64,000 nucleotides of DNA from Sphingomonas sp. (GCF_025362505.1 NZ_JANYGG010000067.1:1-64000); one strand, 5' to 3'. Positions 18,092 through 29,574 are shown, numbered from the stretch's first letter. Notes: a model not told the origin generated them from the sequence alone. Numbers and translations are program-made.

Positions 18092-18883
18092 TTAGATGAG
18101 CCCTGCCAGCGGGCTCGACGGATCCGCGTAACGCCGCTTTGCCATCCGCCCCGCGCGATAGGCCAGTCGCCCCGCCGCGACCGCGTGGCGCATCGCGTGG
18201 GCCATCAGCACCGGCTCCTTCGCCTCGGCGATGGCGGTGTTCATGAGGACCCCATCACAGCCAAGCTCCATCGCCGCCGCGGCGTCGCTCGCGGTGCCGA
18301 CGCCGGCGTCGACCAGCACCGGGACCCGCGACTGTTCGACGATCAGCCGGATCGTGACCGGGTTCTGTACCCCGAGCCCCGAGCCGATCGGTGCGCCGAG
18401 CGGCATCACCGCGACCGCCCCGGCATTCTCGCAGCGCTTCGTCATGATCGGGTCGTCGGTGCAATAGACCATCACCTCGAACCCTTCCTTCGCGAGAAGC
18501 TCGGTCGCGCGGATGGTTTCGATCATGTCGGGATAGAGCGTCTTGGCCTCGGCCAGCACCTCCAGCTTGACGAGGTTCCACCCGCCCGCCTCGCGCGCCA
18601 GCCGCAAAGTCCGCATCGCCTCTTCGGCGGTGAAGCAACCCGCGGTATTGGGCAGATAGACGATCTTGGTCGGGTCGATAAAATCGCTCAGCCGCGGCGC
18701 GTTCGGATCGGTCACATTGACCCGCCGAACGGCGACCGTGACGATCTCGGCCCCCGACGCCTCGACCGCTGCGGCATTCTCCTCGAAACTCTTGTACTTG
18801 CCGGTGCCGACGATCAGCCGCGACGAGAAGGTGCGGCCAGCGACGGTCCATGTGTCGGCAGGGATACTCGGGTGCGCGTTCAT
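18092..18883 (-). CDS. thiG: Thiazole synthase
   Basis: [70 protein letters not shown]. Confidence 0.97.
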   Translation of the reverse strand: MNAHPSIPADTWTVAGRTFSSRLIVGTGKYKSFEENAAAVEASGAEIVTVAVRRVNVTDPNAPRLSDFIDPTKIVYLPNTAGCFTAEEAMRTLRLAREAGGWNLVKLEVLAEAKTLYPDMIETIRATELLAKEGFEVMVYCTDDPIMTKRCENAGAVAVMPLGAPIGSGLGVQNPVTIRLIVEQSRVPVLVDAGVGTASDAAAAMELGCDGVLMNTAIAEAKEPVLMAHAMRHAVAAGRLAYRAGRMAKRRYADPSSPLAGLI

Positions 18884-18884
18884 C

Positions 18885-19103
18885 TCAACCACCTCCGACG
18901 AAATGGACGATCTCGTAATCGTCGCCATCCTCGACACGGAGCGTCCCGAATGTGGACCGCGGCACGATCTCGAGATTGCGCTCAACCGCGACGCGCAATG
19001 GGTCGAGCCCGATCGAGTTGACCAGCTCGGCCAGCGTCATCCCCTCGGGCACGCGTCGATGCTCGCCGTTGATGCGGAGCGACAGGGTGGAATCGATCGT
19101 CAT
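18885..19103 (-). CDS. thiS: Sulfur carrier protein ThiS
   Basis: [19 protein letters not shown]...[13 protein letters not shown]...[10 protein letters not shown]. Confidence 0.93.
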   Translation of the reverse strand: MTIDSTLSLRINGEHRRVPEGMTLAELVNSIGLDPLRVAVERNLEIVPRSTFGTLRVEDGDDYEIVHFVGGG

Positions 19104-19160
19104 TGACTTGGGCGAGATAGGTGGCGCAGTCCCGACGCGCAACTGACGATCGGCGGGGCG

Positions 19161-19595
19161 ATGAGCGATACTATCTTCGTGGTGAACGGACCCAACCTCA
19201 ACCTGCTGGGGTCGCGCGAACCCGACATCTATGGCCGCGACACGCTCGACGACATCGGCGCGATGCTGACCGCGCAGGGCGAGCGGCTCGGCTTGACCGT
19301 CGATATGCGCCAGTCGAACCATGAAGGACAGCTGATCGACTGGCTGCACGAGGCGCAGGCGGTGGGGGCGAAGGCGGTGATCCTCAACCCGGGTGGCTTC
19401 ACCCACACTTCGGTCGCGCTGCGCGACGCGGTCGCCAGCATCACGGTGCCGGTGATCGAGGTGCATCTGTCGAACCCCGAGGCGCGCGAGGACTTTCGTC
19501 ACAAGAGTTTCGTCGGCGCGGTGTGCAAGGGTTCGATCCGCGGCTTTGGGGCGATGAGCTATACGCTCGCACTGGACGCGACAGCGCGGCTCTGA
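19161..19595 (+). CDS. aroQ: Type II 3-dehydroquinate dehydratase
   Basis: [51 protein letters not shown]. Confidence 0.97.
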   Translation: MSDTIFVVNGPNLNLLGSREPDIYGRDTLDDIGAMLTAQGERLGLTVDMRQSNHEGQLIDWLHEAQAVGAKAVILNPGGFTHTSVALRDAVASITVPVIEVHLSNPEAREDFRHKSFVGAVCKGSIRGFGAMSYTLALDATARL

Positions 19596-19630
19596 CAGGG
19601 GAGCCGACTGATTACCGTAGGGACACATTG

Positions 19631-20134
19631 ATGGCCGATGACAAGGCGAAGCCCGCCGATGGCGGGATGACGAAGCCCGCCGAGAGTAGCATGCGGATTG
19701 ACGCGAAGCTCGTGCGCGAGCTCGCCGAACTGCTCACCGCCAACGAGCTGACCGAGATCGAGGTCGAGGACGGCAACCGCAAGATCAGGGTGCGGCGCGA
19801 GGCAGCGCCGGTGCATGTCGCGCACCATTCGCCGGCCCCGTTGTTCGCTCCGGGGGCGGCGGCACCGGCCGCGGCCGCCGACGCCCCCGCTGCCGCTCCG
19901 GTCGACGCGGTCAAGTCGCCGATGGTCGGCACCGTCTTCCTCTCGGCCGAGCCGGGCGGCAAAGTGTTCGTGGCGCCGGGCGATGCGGTCAAGGCGGGCG
20001 ATACACTGATGATCATCGAGGCGATGAAGGTGATGAACCCGATCCTCGCCCCCAAGGCCGGCACTGTTCGCCAATTGCTCGTCGCCGATGCCCAGCCGGT
20101 CGAATATGACCAGCCCCTGGTGGTGATTGACTAG
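19631..20134 (+). CDS. accB: Acetyl-CoA carboxylase biotin carboxyl carrier protein
   Basis: [16 protein letters not shown]...[19 protein letters not shown]. Confidence 0.97.
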   Translation: MADDKAKPADGGMTKPAESSMRIDAKLVRELAELLTANELTEIEVEDGNRKIRVRREAAPVHVAHHSPAPLFAPGAAAPAAAADAPAAAPVDAVKSPMVGTVFLSAEPGGKVFVAPGDAVKAGDTLMIIEAMKVMNPILAPKAGTVRQLLVADAQPVEYDQPLVVID

Positions 20135-20135
20135 C

Positions 20136-21497
20136 ATGCCGATCACCAAGCTGCTCATCGCCAACCGCGGCGAGATCGCTCTCAGGATCCACCGCGCGTG
20201 CCACGAGATGGGCATCAAGACCGTCGCGGTCCACTCGACCGCCGACAGCGACGCGATGCACGTTCGCCTAGCCGACGAAACGGTATGCATCGGACCGCCG
20301 TCCGCAGCCGACAGCTATCTCAACATCCCCGCGATCATCTCGGCGGCCGAGATCACCCACGCTGACGCGATCCACCCCGGCTACGGCTTCCTGTCCGAGA
20401 ATGCCCAGTTCGCCGAGATCGTCGAAAGCCACGGGATCATCTGGGTCGGTCCCAAGCCCGAGCATATTCGCATCATGGGCGACAAGGTCGAGGCCAAGCG
20501 CACCGCCGCGAAGCTCGGACTGCCGCTCGTCCCCGGCTCACCGGGACCACTCAAAACCATCGCCGAAGCGAAGGAAATTGCGGCACAGGTCGGCTATCCA
20601 GTGCTCATCAAGGCCGCATCGGGCGGCGGCGGGCGCGGAATGAAGGTGGTGCCCGACGAGGACCAGCTCGAAAGCCTGATGAGCCAGGCCGCCTCGGAGG
20701 CCCGCGCCGCGTTCGGCGATGACACGGTCTACCTCGAGAAATATCTCGACGACCCGCGCCACATTGAATTCCAGGTGTTCGGCGACGGCAAGGGCAAGGC
20801 GATCCACCTCGGCGAGCGCGACTGCTCGATCCAGCGCCGCCACCAGAAAGTCCTGGAAGAAGCCCCCTCCCCGGTCATCTCGCCCGAGCAGCGCGAACGC
20901 ATGGGCGGGATCGTCGCCAAGGCGATGGCCGACATGCACTATCGCGGCGCCGGCACGATCGAGTTCCTCTACGAGCATGGCGAATTCTACTTCATCGAGA
21001 TGAACACCCGGCTCCAGGTCGAGCATCCGATCACCGAGATGATCAGCGGCATCGACCTCGTCCGCGAGCAGATAAGGGTGGCCCAGGGGGACGGCCTGTC
21101 GTGCACCCAGGACGAGATCATCCTCCACGGCCACGCGATCGAATGCCGCATCAACGCCGAGGATCCCGAGACCTTCGCCCCTTCACCGGGCCTCGTGAAG
21201 AATTTCGTCGCGCCCGGCGGAATGCACGTCCGCGTCGATAGCGGGCTTTATGCCGGCTACCGCGTGCCGCCTTACTATGACAGCATGATCGGCAAGCTGA
21301 TCGTCTATGGCTCGACCCGCGAACGCTGCATCATGCGGTTGAAACGCGCGCTGGAAGAGTTCGTCGTGGAGGGCATGAAGACGACCATCCCACTCCACGT
21401 CCGCATCGCCAACGACCCCGCCTTCCAGTCAGGCGACTACACCATCAAGTGGCTCGAACGCTGGCTCGAAGAGCAGCGTACCGGTCCGGCCGAGTAG
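20136..21497 (+). CDS. accC: Acetyl-CoA carboxylase biotin carboxylase subunit
   Basis: [35 protein letters not shown]...[14 protein letters not shown]. Confidence 0.97.
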   Translation: MPITKLLIANRGEIALRIHRACHEMGIKTVAVHSTADSDAMHVRLADETVCIGPPSAADSYLNIPAIISAAEITHADAIHPGYGFLSENAQFAEIVESHGIIWVGPKPEHIRIMGDKVEAKRTAAKLGLPLVPGSPGPLKTIAEAKEIAAQVGYPVLIKAASGGGGRGMKVVPDEDQLESLMSQAASEARAAFGDDTVYLEKYLDDPRHIEFQVFGDGKGKAIHLGERDCSIQRRHQKVLEEAPSPVISPEQRERMGGIVAKAMADMHYRGAGTIEFLYEHGEFYFIEMNTRLQVEHPITEMISGIDLVREQIRVAQGDGLSCTQDEIILHGHAIECRINAEDPETFAPSPGLVKNFVAPGGMHVRVDSGLYAGYRVPPYYDSMIGKLIVYGSTRERCIMRLKRALEEFVVEGMKTTIPLHVRIANDPAFQSGDYTIKWLERWLEEQRTGPAE

Positions 21498-21592
21498 CGC
21501 GTCAAAAACAGCATCGACATCCCCCGCCGCGCAACCTAGCCTCCGCCCCGAAGCGTGAGGCCGGGCGACACGGCTGGCGCGGGAGAGAGAAG

Positions 21593-22837
21593 ATGGCGAC
21601 CTTGGCGAGCCCGCGAAGTGCAGCCGGAACGGGCGCGGCGCTGACCGTTGCGCTCGCGCTGCTGGTGCTGCTCAATTACGTCGATCGTGGCGCGCTGGCG
21701 ATTGCCGCGCCGGGGCTCAAGACCGAGCTCGCGCTGACCGCTACCGGGTTCGGCATCGCGGTTTCCGCCTTTGCCTGGATCTACGCCCCCGCCCAGCTCG
21801 TCGTCGGCTGGCTGTCCGACCGCTTTTGCGTCTACCGCCTCGTCGCCGCCGGCCTCGCGCTGTGGGCGCTGGCGACCACGCTGACCAGCTTCGTGGGCGG
21901 GCTCGCCTCGCTCGTCGTGCTCCGACTCGCGCTCGGCATCGGCGAAGGGGTCGCCTTCCCCGCAGCATCGAAGATCATCGCCGCCAAGGTTTCCAGCGCG
22001 CACCGCGGCATCGCCAACAGCACCATCGCCTCCGCACTTTATTTCGGCCCCGCTCTGGGGATTTTTGCCGGCGGGCTGATCATGGTCCATCTTGGCTGGC
22101 GGGCGGTGTTCCTGATCTTCGGGCTGGCGACGTTTGTCTGGCTGGTGCCGTGGCTGCTGGTGTCTCGCCCCCACTGGCGCGAGCGCGGCACGTCTCACGA
22201 GATGGTTCCGCTGCGCCGCGTCGCGCGCGAGAAAGCGGTGTGGGCGATGGGCATCGGCCATTTCGCCAACACCTATGCGTTCTTCTTCCTGCTCGCCTGG
22301 TTGCCGCTGTTCCTGGTCAAGACGCGCGGGCTCGCGGTCGGCGACATGACCCGCCTGCTGACCACCGTCTATCTCGTCCAGGCGGTCTCGGCGCTGTTGC
22401 TCGGCTGGTTGTCCGATCGGCTGGTGGCACGCGGGGTCGATGAAGGCCGCCTGCGCAAGGGACTGATGGCCGCCGGACTCAGCCTGACGGGAATCGCGGT
22501 GCTTGGCGTCGGATTGGCGGGCGACACCGCCCACATCGCCTTCTGGCTGCTGTTCGCGGGGATCGCCGGCGGCCCGTGCGGATCGAACGTCTACGCCATT
22601 TCGCAGATGTTCGCGGGCCCGCGCGCGGCGGGAAGCTGGGTCGGGATCGTTAACGGCATCGGCAATTGCTCGGGGATCGTCGGGCCGATCCTGACCGGCC
22701 TGATCGTCGACGCGACCGGAAGCTATCTCAACGCCTTCTACATTGCCGGCGCGGTGTCGCTGCTCGGTGGGCTGTGGTGGGCGTTCGCGATCCCGGCGGT
22801 GCGGCCGATGGTGCTGGACGACGACGCGACCACTTGA
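21593..22837 (+). CDS. MFS transporter
   Basis: 12 TM-like segments; LLNYVDRGALAIAAPGLK, GWLSDRF. Confidence 0.85.
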   Translation: MATLASPRSAAGTGAALTVALALLVLLNYVDRGALAIAAPGLKTELALTATGFGIAVSAFAWIYAPAQLVVGWLSDRFCVYRLVAAGLALWALATTLTSFVGGLASLVVLRLALGIGEGVAFPAASKIIAAKVSSAHRGIANSTIASALYFGPALGIFAGGLIMVHLGWRAVFLIFGLATFVWLVPWLLVSRPHWRERGTSHEMVPLRRVAREKAVWAMGIGHFANTYAFFFLLAWLPLFLVKTRGLAVGDMTRLLTTVYLVQAVSALLLGWLSDRLVARGVDEGRLRKGLMAAGLSLTGIAVLGVGLAGDTAHIAFWLLFAGIAGGPCGSNVYAISQMFAGPRAAGSWVGIVNGIGNCSGIVGPILTGLIVDATGSYLNAFYIAGAVSLLGGLWWAFAIPAVRPMVLDDDATT

Positions 22838-22945
22838 ATCGGTGCGATATCGTGTGCTCCATTTCGGACCCGATCTACCCCGCTTTGGCCCGTTCTGAAC
22901 CCTCATTCCGTCGCAAAGGACATCGCCGGAGCGTAACTCCGCACG

Positions 22946-23368
22946 ATGTTCCTGTCACGGATCACCCCCTGGAGCCGATCCGCCGAGCAACCCTCGCTGG
23001 CCGGGTTCGACGCGGCGCGGCGCTACTTCGCGAGCCACTTCAGCCGCACCGATCCAGCCCGAGAGCGCCTGTTCGTCGCCTACCTCGACGCATCGGCGCG
23101 ATGCCTGCACTTGGCGCGCCACGATGGCGATGCGGCGGGGATCGACTGGCCGCTCCGCTCGATCCTCCTCGAAGGCGCGCGGCGCGGCTGTGCCGGCCTG
23201 ATCGTGGCGCACAACCACCCCAGCGGCGACCCTACCCCGAGCGCCGCCGACCGCACCGCCACTCGCCGCCTGGCGACTGCGGGCGATGCGATCGGCCTGA
23301 CGCTGGTCGATCACCTGCTCTTCGCCGGCGACGAATGCGCGAGTTTCCGCAGGATGGGGCTTCTGTAA
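22946..23368 (+). CDS. RadC-like JAB-domain protein without the N-terminal RadC region
   Basis: LIVAHNHPSGDPTPSAADRTATRRLATAGDAIGLTLVDHLLFAGDE. Confidence 0.8.
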   Translation: MFLSRITPWSRSAEQPSLAGFDAARRYFASHFSRTDPARERLFVAYLDASARCLHLARHDGDAAGIDWPLRSILLEGARRGCAGLIVAHNHPSGDPTPSAADRTATRRLATAGDAIGLTLVDHLLFAGDECASFRRMGLL

Positions 23369-23516
23369 GAAGCACCTTTCGATCATCCCGTCAGGGGAAA
23401 GCAGAATCCGGCGGCCGAAGTAAACTGCCGCCCCCCTGAGCGGAAGGGGGATGAACCGCCAGCAAGCCGTTCATGGTGGGTGGCGGGCGCCAGCGAGCCA
23501 GTGCCCCAAGCAGCCC

Positions 23517-23978
23517 CTAACCCTTCTTCGCCGCCCCCAGCGACCGCTGGATCTCCTCGGTCATCTGGTTGTTCAGCTTGATCAGCCGGTGGACATTGTC
23601 GCTGATCTCGAGCAGCGCCTCGGCGTCCTTGTAGGTCTGCAGCGCCTGCTTGTCCGATGCCGTCGCGCCGACCTTCTGCCCGACCATGATGATCGACAGC
23701 AGCACCAGCTGCAGGAACGTCTGCGCGATCCACGAGATCAGCGGGCCAATCCCCGCGGCGATTGCCGCGGGCAGGCTGATCAGCGTCAGTCCGGTGAAGG
23801 CATAGGCGCACCACATCGTGCCCACGCCATTGGTGATGGTGAGCGCCAGCCGGCCGTTGAAGCCGTTGAGCTCGGCCATCGTCGTGTGCACCCCATGCGC
23901 CTTGTGACGCGCCAGCTGCGGGTGGGCGACATGGCCGCCAGGATGCTTGGCGACGGATTGATCATCGGTCTGAGACAT
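23517..23978 (-). CDS. Membrane protein, DUF1003-like
   Basis: TMWCAYAFTGLTLISLP...QTFLQLVLLSIIMVGQKV. Confidence 0.5.
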   Translation of the reverse strand: MSQTDDQSVAKHPGGHVAHPQLARHKAHGVHTTMAELNGFNGRLALTITNGVGTMWCAYAFTGLTLISLPAAIAAGIGPLISWIAQTFLQLVLLSIIMVGQKVGATASDKQALQTYKDAEALLEISDNVHRLIKLNNQMTEEIQRSLGAAKKG

Positions 23979-24230
23979 CGGCTATTGCTCCGGTTGCGCG
24001 ACGTGCCGTTGTGCGTCCGGGATCGTGGCGAATGCAATGCCTTAAACACAGCCGGTAGACTGGCGCATCACGACTGATCTCTCCCGTTCGTCGAATGTCA
24101 GCGGCGGTTCAGCTTGGCATGGGTAGCGGGACGCAAAGATATGTTGTTACGGGGCTCACCACTGAGCATGTCGCTCCGTCATGCCCTTTCCTGCCGCCGC
24201 CACGGCGCTTAACCCGAGTTTCCCGGTTCC

Positions 24231-26447
24231 ATGACCCGTTCGACCCTGTTGTCCTGCGCCGCGCTGGCTGTTGCCCTGCTTCCTGCCACGCCCGTCTGGG
24301 CCGGCGACCTTGTGCCGCCGGTGGGCAATTCGCGAGATACTGGCGAGGTTGCGCCCGTTTCCGCGGTCGCATCCGCGACGCCGTCCGCGCCTGGCAGCAC
24401 GGGCGAGATCGTCGTGACCGGGCGGCGGCTCGATACGGCGCGCGATTCGATCGCGCCGGCGCTGGGCGCGAGCGACTATTCGTTCAGCCGCGCGACGCTC
24501 GACAAGCAGCCCGGCGGCGCCAACCTCAGCCTCGCCGCGACCTTGCTTCAGGCCCCCGGCGTGACCCAGGACAGTTATGGCGCGGTCCATGTCCGCAACG
24601 AGCACGGCAATCTCCAGTATCGCCTCAACGGGATCATCGTGCCTGAAAGTATCTCGGGCTTCGGGGCGACCTTCGACCAGCGCATCGCCAGCTCGATCGA
24701 CCTGCTCACCGGCACGCTGCCCGCGCAATATGGCTATCGCACGTCGGGGGTGATTAACCTCAAGACGCAGTCGGGGGCGTTCGCCAACGGCGGCGAAATC
24801 GGTGTCTATGGCGGCAGCCGCGGCACGATCCAGCCCAGCGCGAGCATCCATGGCTCCGAAGGCCACTTCAACTATTTCGCCAGCGGTTCCTACCTTCAGA
24901 ACGACATTGGGGTCGAGAACCCGACCGCGAGCAATAATGCGATCCACGATCAGACCAAGCAGTACCGGGGCTTCGTCTATCTGTCGGACATCCTCTCCGA
25001 AAGCAGCCGCATCTCGGCGTTCGGCGGTACTTCGATCGGCCGGTTTCAGATTCCCAACGTGCCTGGTCAGTCGCCTGCGTTCACGGTCAATGGCGTGTCC
25101 GATTTCGACAGCGCGAAGCTCGACCTCAACCAGCGCGAGGTCACGCACTATGGCGTGCTCGCCTATCAATATGCCGGCGAGAATCTGAATTTCCAGGTGG
25201 CGCCGTTCGTGCGCTATTCGCAGACACGCTTCACCCCCGATCCCAACAACGGCGACATCATCTTCAACGGCTTTGCCGATGCCGCCAGGCTGTCGAGCCT
25301 TGCCGCTGGGGTGCAGGCCGACGGATCGACCAAGGTCGGCGCCAGCCACACCGTCCGCTTCGGCCTGTTCTTCCAGAATGAGCGCACGCGCACGGCGGTG
25401 ACCTCGCGCGTGCTGCCGGTCGATGAGGACGGCAACCCATTAGTCGGCATGGCCCCCTTCTCGATCGCCGATCGCGGCGGGCGCAACGGCCAGCTGTACG
25501 GCGCCTATCTCCAGGACGAATGGTCGGTCACGCCCAAGCTGACGATCAACTATGGCGCCCGCTTCGACATCGTGCGCGCCTATACCCGCGAGCAGCAGCT
25601 TAGCCCGCGCGTCAACATGGTGTGGGTACCGACCAATGCCGTCACGCTCCACGCCGGCTATGCGCGCAACTTTACGCCGCCGCCGCAAGAACTGATCGGC
25701 GCGCCGACGCTGGCGCTGTTCAACGGCACGACCAAGGCCAGCGAGATCACGACCGCCGACCCGGTGCGCGCCGAACGCGAGCATTATTTCGACGCCGGGA
25801 TCGAGATCCACCCGGCGCGCGGGCTAAAGCTTGGACTCGACAGCTATTACAAGCTCAAGCGCAACCTGCTCGACGAGGGCCAGTTCGGCTCTGCGCTCGT
25901 CCTGTCGCCGTTCAATTACGCCAAGGGCTATGCATGGGGGATCGAGCTCAGCGGCAACTACACGCGCGGGCCGTTCGACGTTTATGCCAATGTCGCGCAC
26001 GGGCAAGAGAAAGGCAAGAACATCAATTCGAGCCAATATTTCTTTGCGCCCGACGAGCTCGCCAAAGTCAGCAACCGCTATATCTTCACCGACCACAGCC
26101 AAGACTGGACCGCGTCGGGCGGGGCCAGCGTGACGATCCGCAATGGCCCGGGAACGCTCGTGCCGACGGCCAGCTTCATCTACGGCAGCGGGCTGCGCAA
26201 GGACGATCCCAACCCGCTCACCGCCATCCCCAACGGCGGCAAGCTGCCGGCCTATTTCACGATGAACGTGGGAATCGCTCAGAACTTCACCGGGCCGGGG
26301 CCACTCAAGGGGATGACGCTGCGGGTCGATGTCGCGAACCTGTTCGACAAGTCCTATCTCATCCGCGACGGGTCTGGGGTCGGCGTCGGCGCCCCGCAAT
26401 ATGGCGCGCGGCGGGGCATCTTCGCGGGGCTTTCGAAGAAGTTCTAA
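24231..26447 (+). CDS. TonB-dependent receptor
   Basis: Signal peptide, GEIVVTGRR, plug-like region, C-terminal ...RRGIFAGLSKKF. Confidence 0.9.
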   Translation: MTRSTLLSCAALAVALLPATPVWAGDLVPPVGNSRDTGEVAPVSAVASATPSAPGSTGEIVVTGRRLDTARDSIAPALGASDYSFSRATLDKQPGGANLSLAATLLQAPGVTQDSYGAVHVRNEHGNLQYRLNGIIVPESISGFGATFDQRIASSIDLLTGTLPAQYGYRTSGVINLKTQSGAFANGGEIGVYGGSRGTIQPSASIHGSEGHFNYFASGSYLQNDIGVENPTASNNAIHDQTKQYRGFVYLSDILSESSRISAFGGTSIGRFQIPNVPGQSPAFTVNGVSDFDSAKLDLNQREVTHYGVLAYQYAGENLNFQVAPFVRYSQTRFTPDPNNGDIIFNGFADAARLSSLAAGVQADGSTKVGASHTVRFGLFFQNERTRTAVTSRVLPVDEDGNPLVGMAPFSIADRGGRNGQLYGAYLQDEWSVTPKLTINYGARFDIVRAYTREQQLSPRVNMVWVPTNAVTLHAGYARNFTPPPQELIGAPTLALFNGTTKASEITTADPVRAEREHYFDAGIEIHPARGLKLGLDSYYKLKRNLLDEGQFGSALVLSPFNYAKGYAWGIELSGNYTRGPFDVYANVAHGQEKGKNINSSQYFFAPDELAKVSNRYIFTDHSQDWTASGGASVTIRNGPGTLVPTASFIYGSGLRKDDPNPLTAIPNGGKLPAYFTMNVGIAQNFTGPGPLKGMTLRVDVANLFDKSYLIRDGSGVGVGAPQYGARRGIFAGLSKKF

Positions 26448-26887
26448 ACGGCCTTCAACACTTCCGCCGCGTGGCCCGGGACCTTGACCTTGCGCCACGC
26501 CTTGGCGACCTTGCCGTTGCGGATGAGGAAGGTGGCGCGCTCCATCCCCATATATTTGCGGCCGTACATCGACTTTTCGACCCAGGTGCCAAACGCCTCG
26601 CTCAAAGCGCCGTCGGCGTCGCTGGCGAGCGGGACCTTGAGGTCGTATTTGGCGATGAACTTATCATGTTTCTTCATCTCGTCGCGCGATACACCGACGA
26701 CCCGCGCGCCGGCCGTGGCGAAATCACCGGCGAGTTCGGTGAAATCCTGCGCTTCGCGGGTGCAGCCCGAGGTGTCGTCCTTCGGGTAGAAATAGAGCAC
26801 GGTCGCTCCCGGCGCTTCGAGATCGATGGTCGAGCCGTCGCTCAAGCGCAGCGTCGCCGCCGGAACCGCATCACCTTCGTCGATCAT
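26444..26887 (-). CDS. bcp: Thioredoxin-dependent peroxiredoxin (Bcp/PrxQ family)
   Basis: YFYPKDDTSGCTREAQDFTEL. Confidence 0.92.
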   Translation of the reverse strand: MIDEGDAVPAATLRLSDGSTIDLEAPGATVLYFYPKDDTSGCTREAQDFTELAGDFATAGARVVGVSRDEMKKHDKFIAKYDLKVPLASDADGALSEAFGTWVEKSMYGRKYMGMERATFLIRNGKVAKAWRKVKVPGHAAEVLKAV

Positions 26888-29574
26888 GACCGCTTCACCT
26901 CTTGCCAGAATGAAGCGATCCTTTGCCGTGCTGCGGCCTGCGCTTCAAGCAGCGCGTCCCAATCGGGCTGGCCGCACGCTTCGGCGACCAGCGCGCGGCT
27001 GGCGGGGGCGGGCTCGCCGCCGTGCGCGACGAGGCGCAGGATGACGAGCATCCGCAGCAGCAGGCGCATGTCGACGTCGAGCGCGGCGTCGATCAGGCCC
27101 GCATCGGCAAGCTGTTCGATCGCAATCTCGAGGCTGGGGTCGAGCCCGACGCCGTTCGTGAGCTGGAGCGTGTGGATCGCGAACTCGAGGTCAACAAGCC
27201 CGCCTTTGCCCAGCTTGATGTCGAGCGGGCCAGCGGCGGGCTTGTGGCGCGCCATGTCGAGCCGCATCGTAGCCGCGTCGGTGCGGGTCTTCGCCGCGTC
27301 GCGTGGCGTACAGAGGAGCGCGTTGACCATTTTGACCACCCGCTCGCGCGCCGCAGCACTGCCGTAGACCGGCCGCGCACGGCACAAGGCCATATGTTCC
27401 CACGTCCATGCTGCCTCGCGCTGGTAGGTGCCGAACGCATCGAAGCGGACCGCCAGCATGCCCTTGGCGCCTTGCGGACGGAGACGCGTATCGACCTCGT
27501 ACAGCGGGCCGGCGGCGGTGGGGACGCTCAGCGAGGAGACGATGCGGCTGGCGAGGCGGTTGTAATAGTCGGTTGCGGTCAGTGGCTTGGCGCCGTCGGA
27601 CGAAGCCCCGGCGGGCGCATCGAACAGGAAGATGAGATCGAGATCGGAGGCATGGGTCAGCGCGCGCCCGCCGAGCCGGCCAAGGCCAAGGATGACCAAT
27701 TCACCACCCCTGATCCGGCCATGGGTTGCGGCGAACTCGTCGTGGGTGGCGCTGGCGAGAACCTCTACCGCGCCCTCGGCAAGGTCGCTGTAGCCGCGCG
27801 AGATGACTAGCGGATCGCGGTGCGCGGTAACGAGCTGGACACCGTAGGCGAAGCGGCGCTCGTTGACGATCCGCCGCGTGATCTCGAGCGAATGGTCGAG
27901 CGGGCCACCGGCGATGGCCGCGGCGAGATCGGCGGCGACGCGGACGGCGCCGGCCGGCTCGGCGAAGCTCGAATCGTCGACCAGCCCGTCGAGCAAACCG
28001 GGCCTCCGGGCGAGTTGGTCGGCGAGGATCGGAGCGTGGCTGAGGATCTGCGCGAGCAGCCGGGCAAGCGCCGGGCGCGCTTCGAGCAGGCGGAACAGAT
28101 TGACCCCGCTCGGCACCCGCTCGATGACGTCGGCAAGACGGTTGAGCGCGTGCGACGGGTCGCCCGCGGCGGCGATTGCGGTCATCAGCGTCGGCAGCAT
28201 CGCCTCGAATGCAGTTTGCGCGGCGATCGAGCGCAGCGACCGTGCCCGCCCCGAGCGCCAGTCGGCGATGCGGCGGGCGGCGGTATCGGGGTCGGCGAAC
28301 CCGATGTTCTGCAGTTGGTCGCGGAGCTGCTGGGGGTCGGACGAGAGCCGCTCACCAGCTTCGCTGACCAGGGCATCGAACTGCAAGCCGACCGCGGCGA
28401 CATGGGGCGCGAGGCTGGCGATCAGCGCGCTGCCGGCGGTCAGGCCGGATAGCCGGGCAACGCCATCGAGCGCCTGCGGATCGGCGGGCAGGCGGTGGGT
28501 CTGCTGGTCGTTGACCATCTGCAACCGGTGCTCGGTGGTGCGTAACGCGCGGTAGGCGGCGGCAAGGCCAGCGGCGATTTCGGGCTGTAGCCAGCCGGCG
28601 TGGTTCAGCGCGGCGAGCGCATCGATCGTGGCGGGGGCGCGCAGGCTCGGGTCGCGGCCACCGTGGATCAGCTGCTGGACCTGGGCGAAAAATTCAACCT
28701 CGCGAATCCCGCCATTGCCGCGCTTCAGGTCGAACCCGGGGCCGATCGAGCGGCCTTTCTCGTAATGGTCGCGGATGCGGACCGACAACTGCCGGATTTC
28801 GTCGATTGCTCCATAATCGAGCGCGCGGCGCCACACGAACGGGCGAATTTCATCGAGGAAATGCGTACCGAGCGCGACGTCCCCCGCAGCGGCGCGGGCG
28901 CGGATGAAGGCGGCGCGTTCCCACGGCAATGCCGAGCTTTCGTAATGGGTGATGGCGGCGTCGACTGGCAGGACGATCGGGGTGATTTCGGACGACGGGC
29001 GAAGGCGCAAGTCGACCCGCGCAACATAACCGTCGGCGGTGCGCGCCTGGAGCAATTCGACCATCCGTCGGGCAATCCGCGCTGCGCTTTCGCCGGGATC
29101 GTCACGCGGGCGGCGCGGAAGGGCGTGCGGATCGAACAGCAGGATCAGGTCGACATCGGACGAGTAGTTGAGTTCGCGGCTGCCGAGCTTGCCCAGCGCG
29201 AGCACCGCAAGGCCGCGCGGCTCGGCGCCCGGCACGCGCTCGGCGATCGCCTGGACGAGCGCCGCGTCGATCGCGGCGTCGGCAAAGTCGGACAGCGCGC
29301 CGGTGACCCGTTCGAGCGGCAATTCGCCCGCGAGGTCGCCGAGCGCGACGGCGAGCGCCAGCGCCCTGCGGCGGCGGCGAAGGACGGCTCCGATTTCGCC
29401 TTCGCCACTGGCCAGCGCGAATCCGATTGCCGCGTTGCTTCCATCATCGACGAAGGTCGCCACCAGCTCGGGAAGGAGCCGCGCGGCATCACGCAGGAAG
29501 GGCGCAAATTCGATCGCGCGAGCGACCGCGGCGGTGCGTTCGGGCGGGCCAACCGTGTCGTTCATGCCACGCAA
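26884..29574 (-). CDS. glnE: Bifunctional glutamine synthetase adenylyltransferase/deadenylyltransferase
   Basis: Two nucleotidyltransferase domains: KLGSRELNYSSDVDLILLF and RLGGRALTHASDLDLIFLF. Confidence 0.95.
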   Translation of the reverse strand: MRGMNDTVGPPERTAAVARAIEFAPFLRDAARLLPELVATFVDDGSNAAIGFALASGEGEIGAVLRRRRRALALAVALGDLAGELPLERVTGALSDFADAAIDAALVQAIAERVPGAEPRGLAVLALGKLGSRELNYSSDVDLILLFDPHALPRRPRDDPGESAARIARRMVELLQARTADGYVARVDLRLRPSSEITPIVLPVDAAITHYESSALPWERAAFIRARAAAGDVALGTHFLDEIRPFVWRRALDYGAIDEIRQLSVRIRDHYEKGRSIGPGFDLKRGNGGIREVEFFAQVQQLIHGGRDPSLRAPATIDALAALNHAGWLQPEIAAGLAAAYRALRTTEHRLQMVNDQQTHRLPADPQALDGVARLSGLTAGSALIASLAPHVAAVGLQFDALVSEAGERLSSDPQQLRDQLQNIGFADPDTAARRIADWRSGRARSLRSIAAQTAFEAMLPTLMTAIAAAGDPSHALNRLADVIERVPSGVNLFRLLEARPALARLLAQILSHAPILADQLARRPGLLDGLVDDSSFAEPAGAVRVAADLAAAIAGGPLDHSLEITRRIVNERRFAYGVQLVTAHRDPLVISRGYSDLAEGAVEVLASATHDEFAATHGRIRGGELVILGLGRLGGRALTHASDLDLIFLFDAPAGASSDGAKPLTATDYYNRLASRIVSSLSVPTAAGPLYEVDTRLRPQGAKGMLAVRFDAFGTYQREAAWTWEHMALCRARPVYGSAAARERVVKMVNALLCTPRDAAKTRTDAATMRLDMARHKPAAGPLDIKLGKGGLVDLEFAIHTLQLTNGVGLDPSLEIAIEQLADAGLIDAALDVDMRLLLRMLVILRLVAHGGEPAPASRALVAEACGQPDWDALLEAQAAARQRIASFWQEVKRS

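Noticed and set aside
24062-24230. Checked for a cobalamin riboswitch or Fur site upstream of the TonB receptor
   Set aside because: No B12-box or Fur-like palindrome seen.
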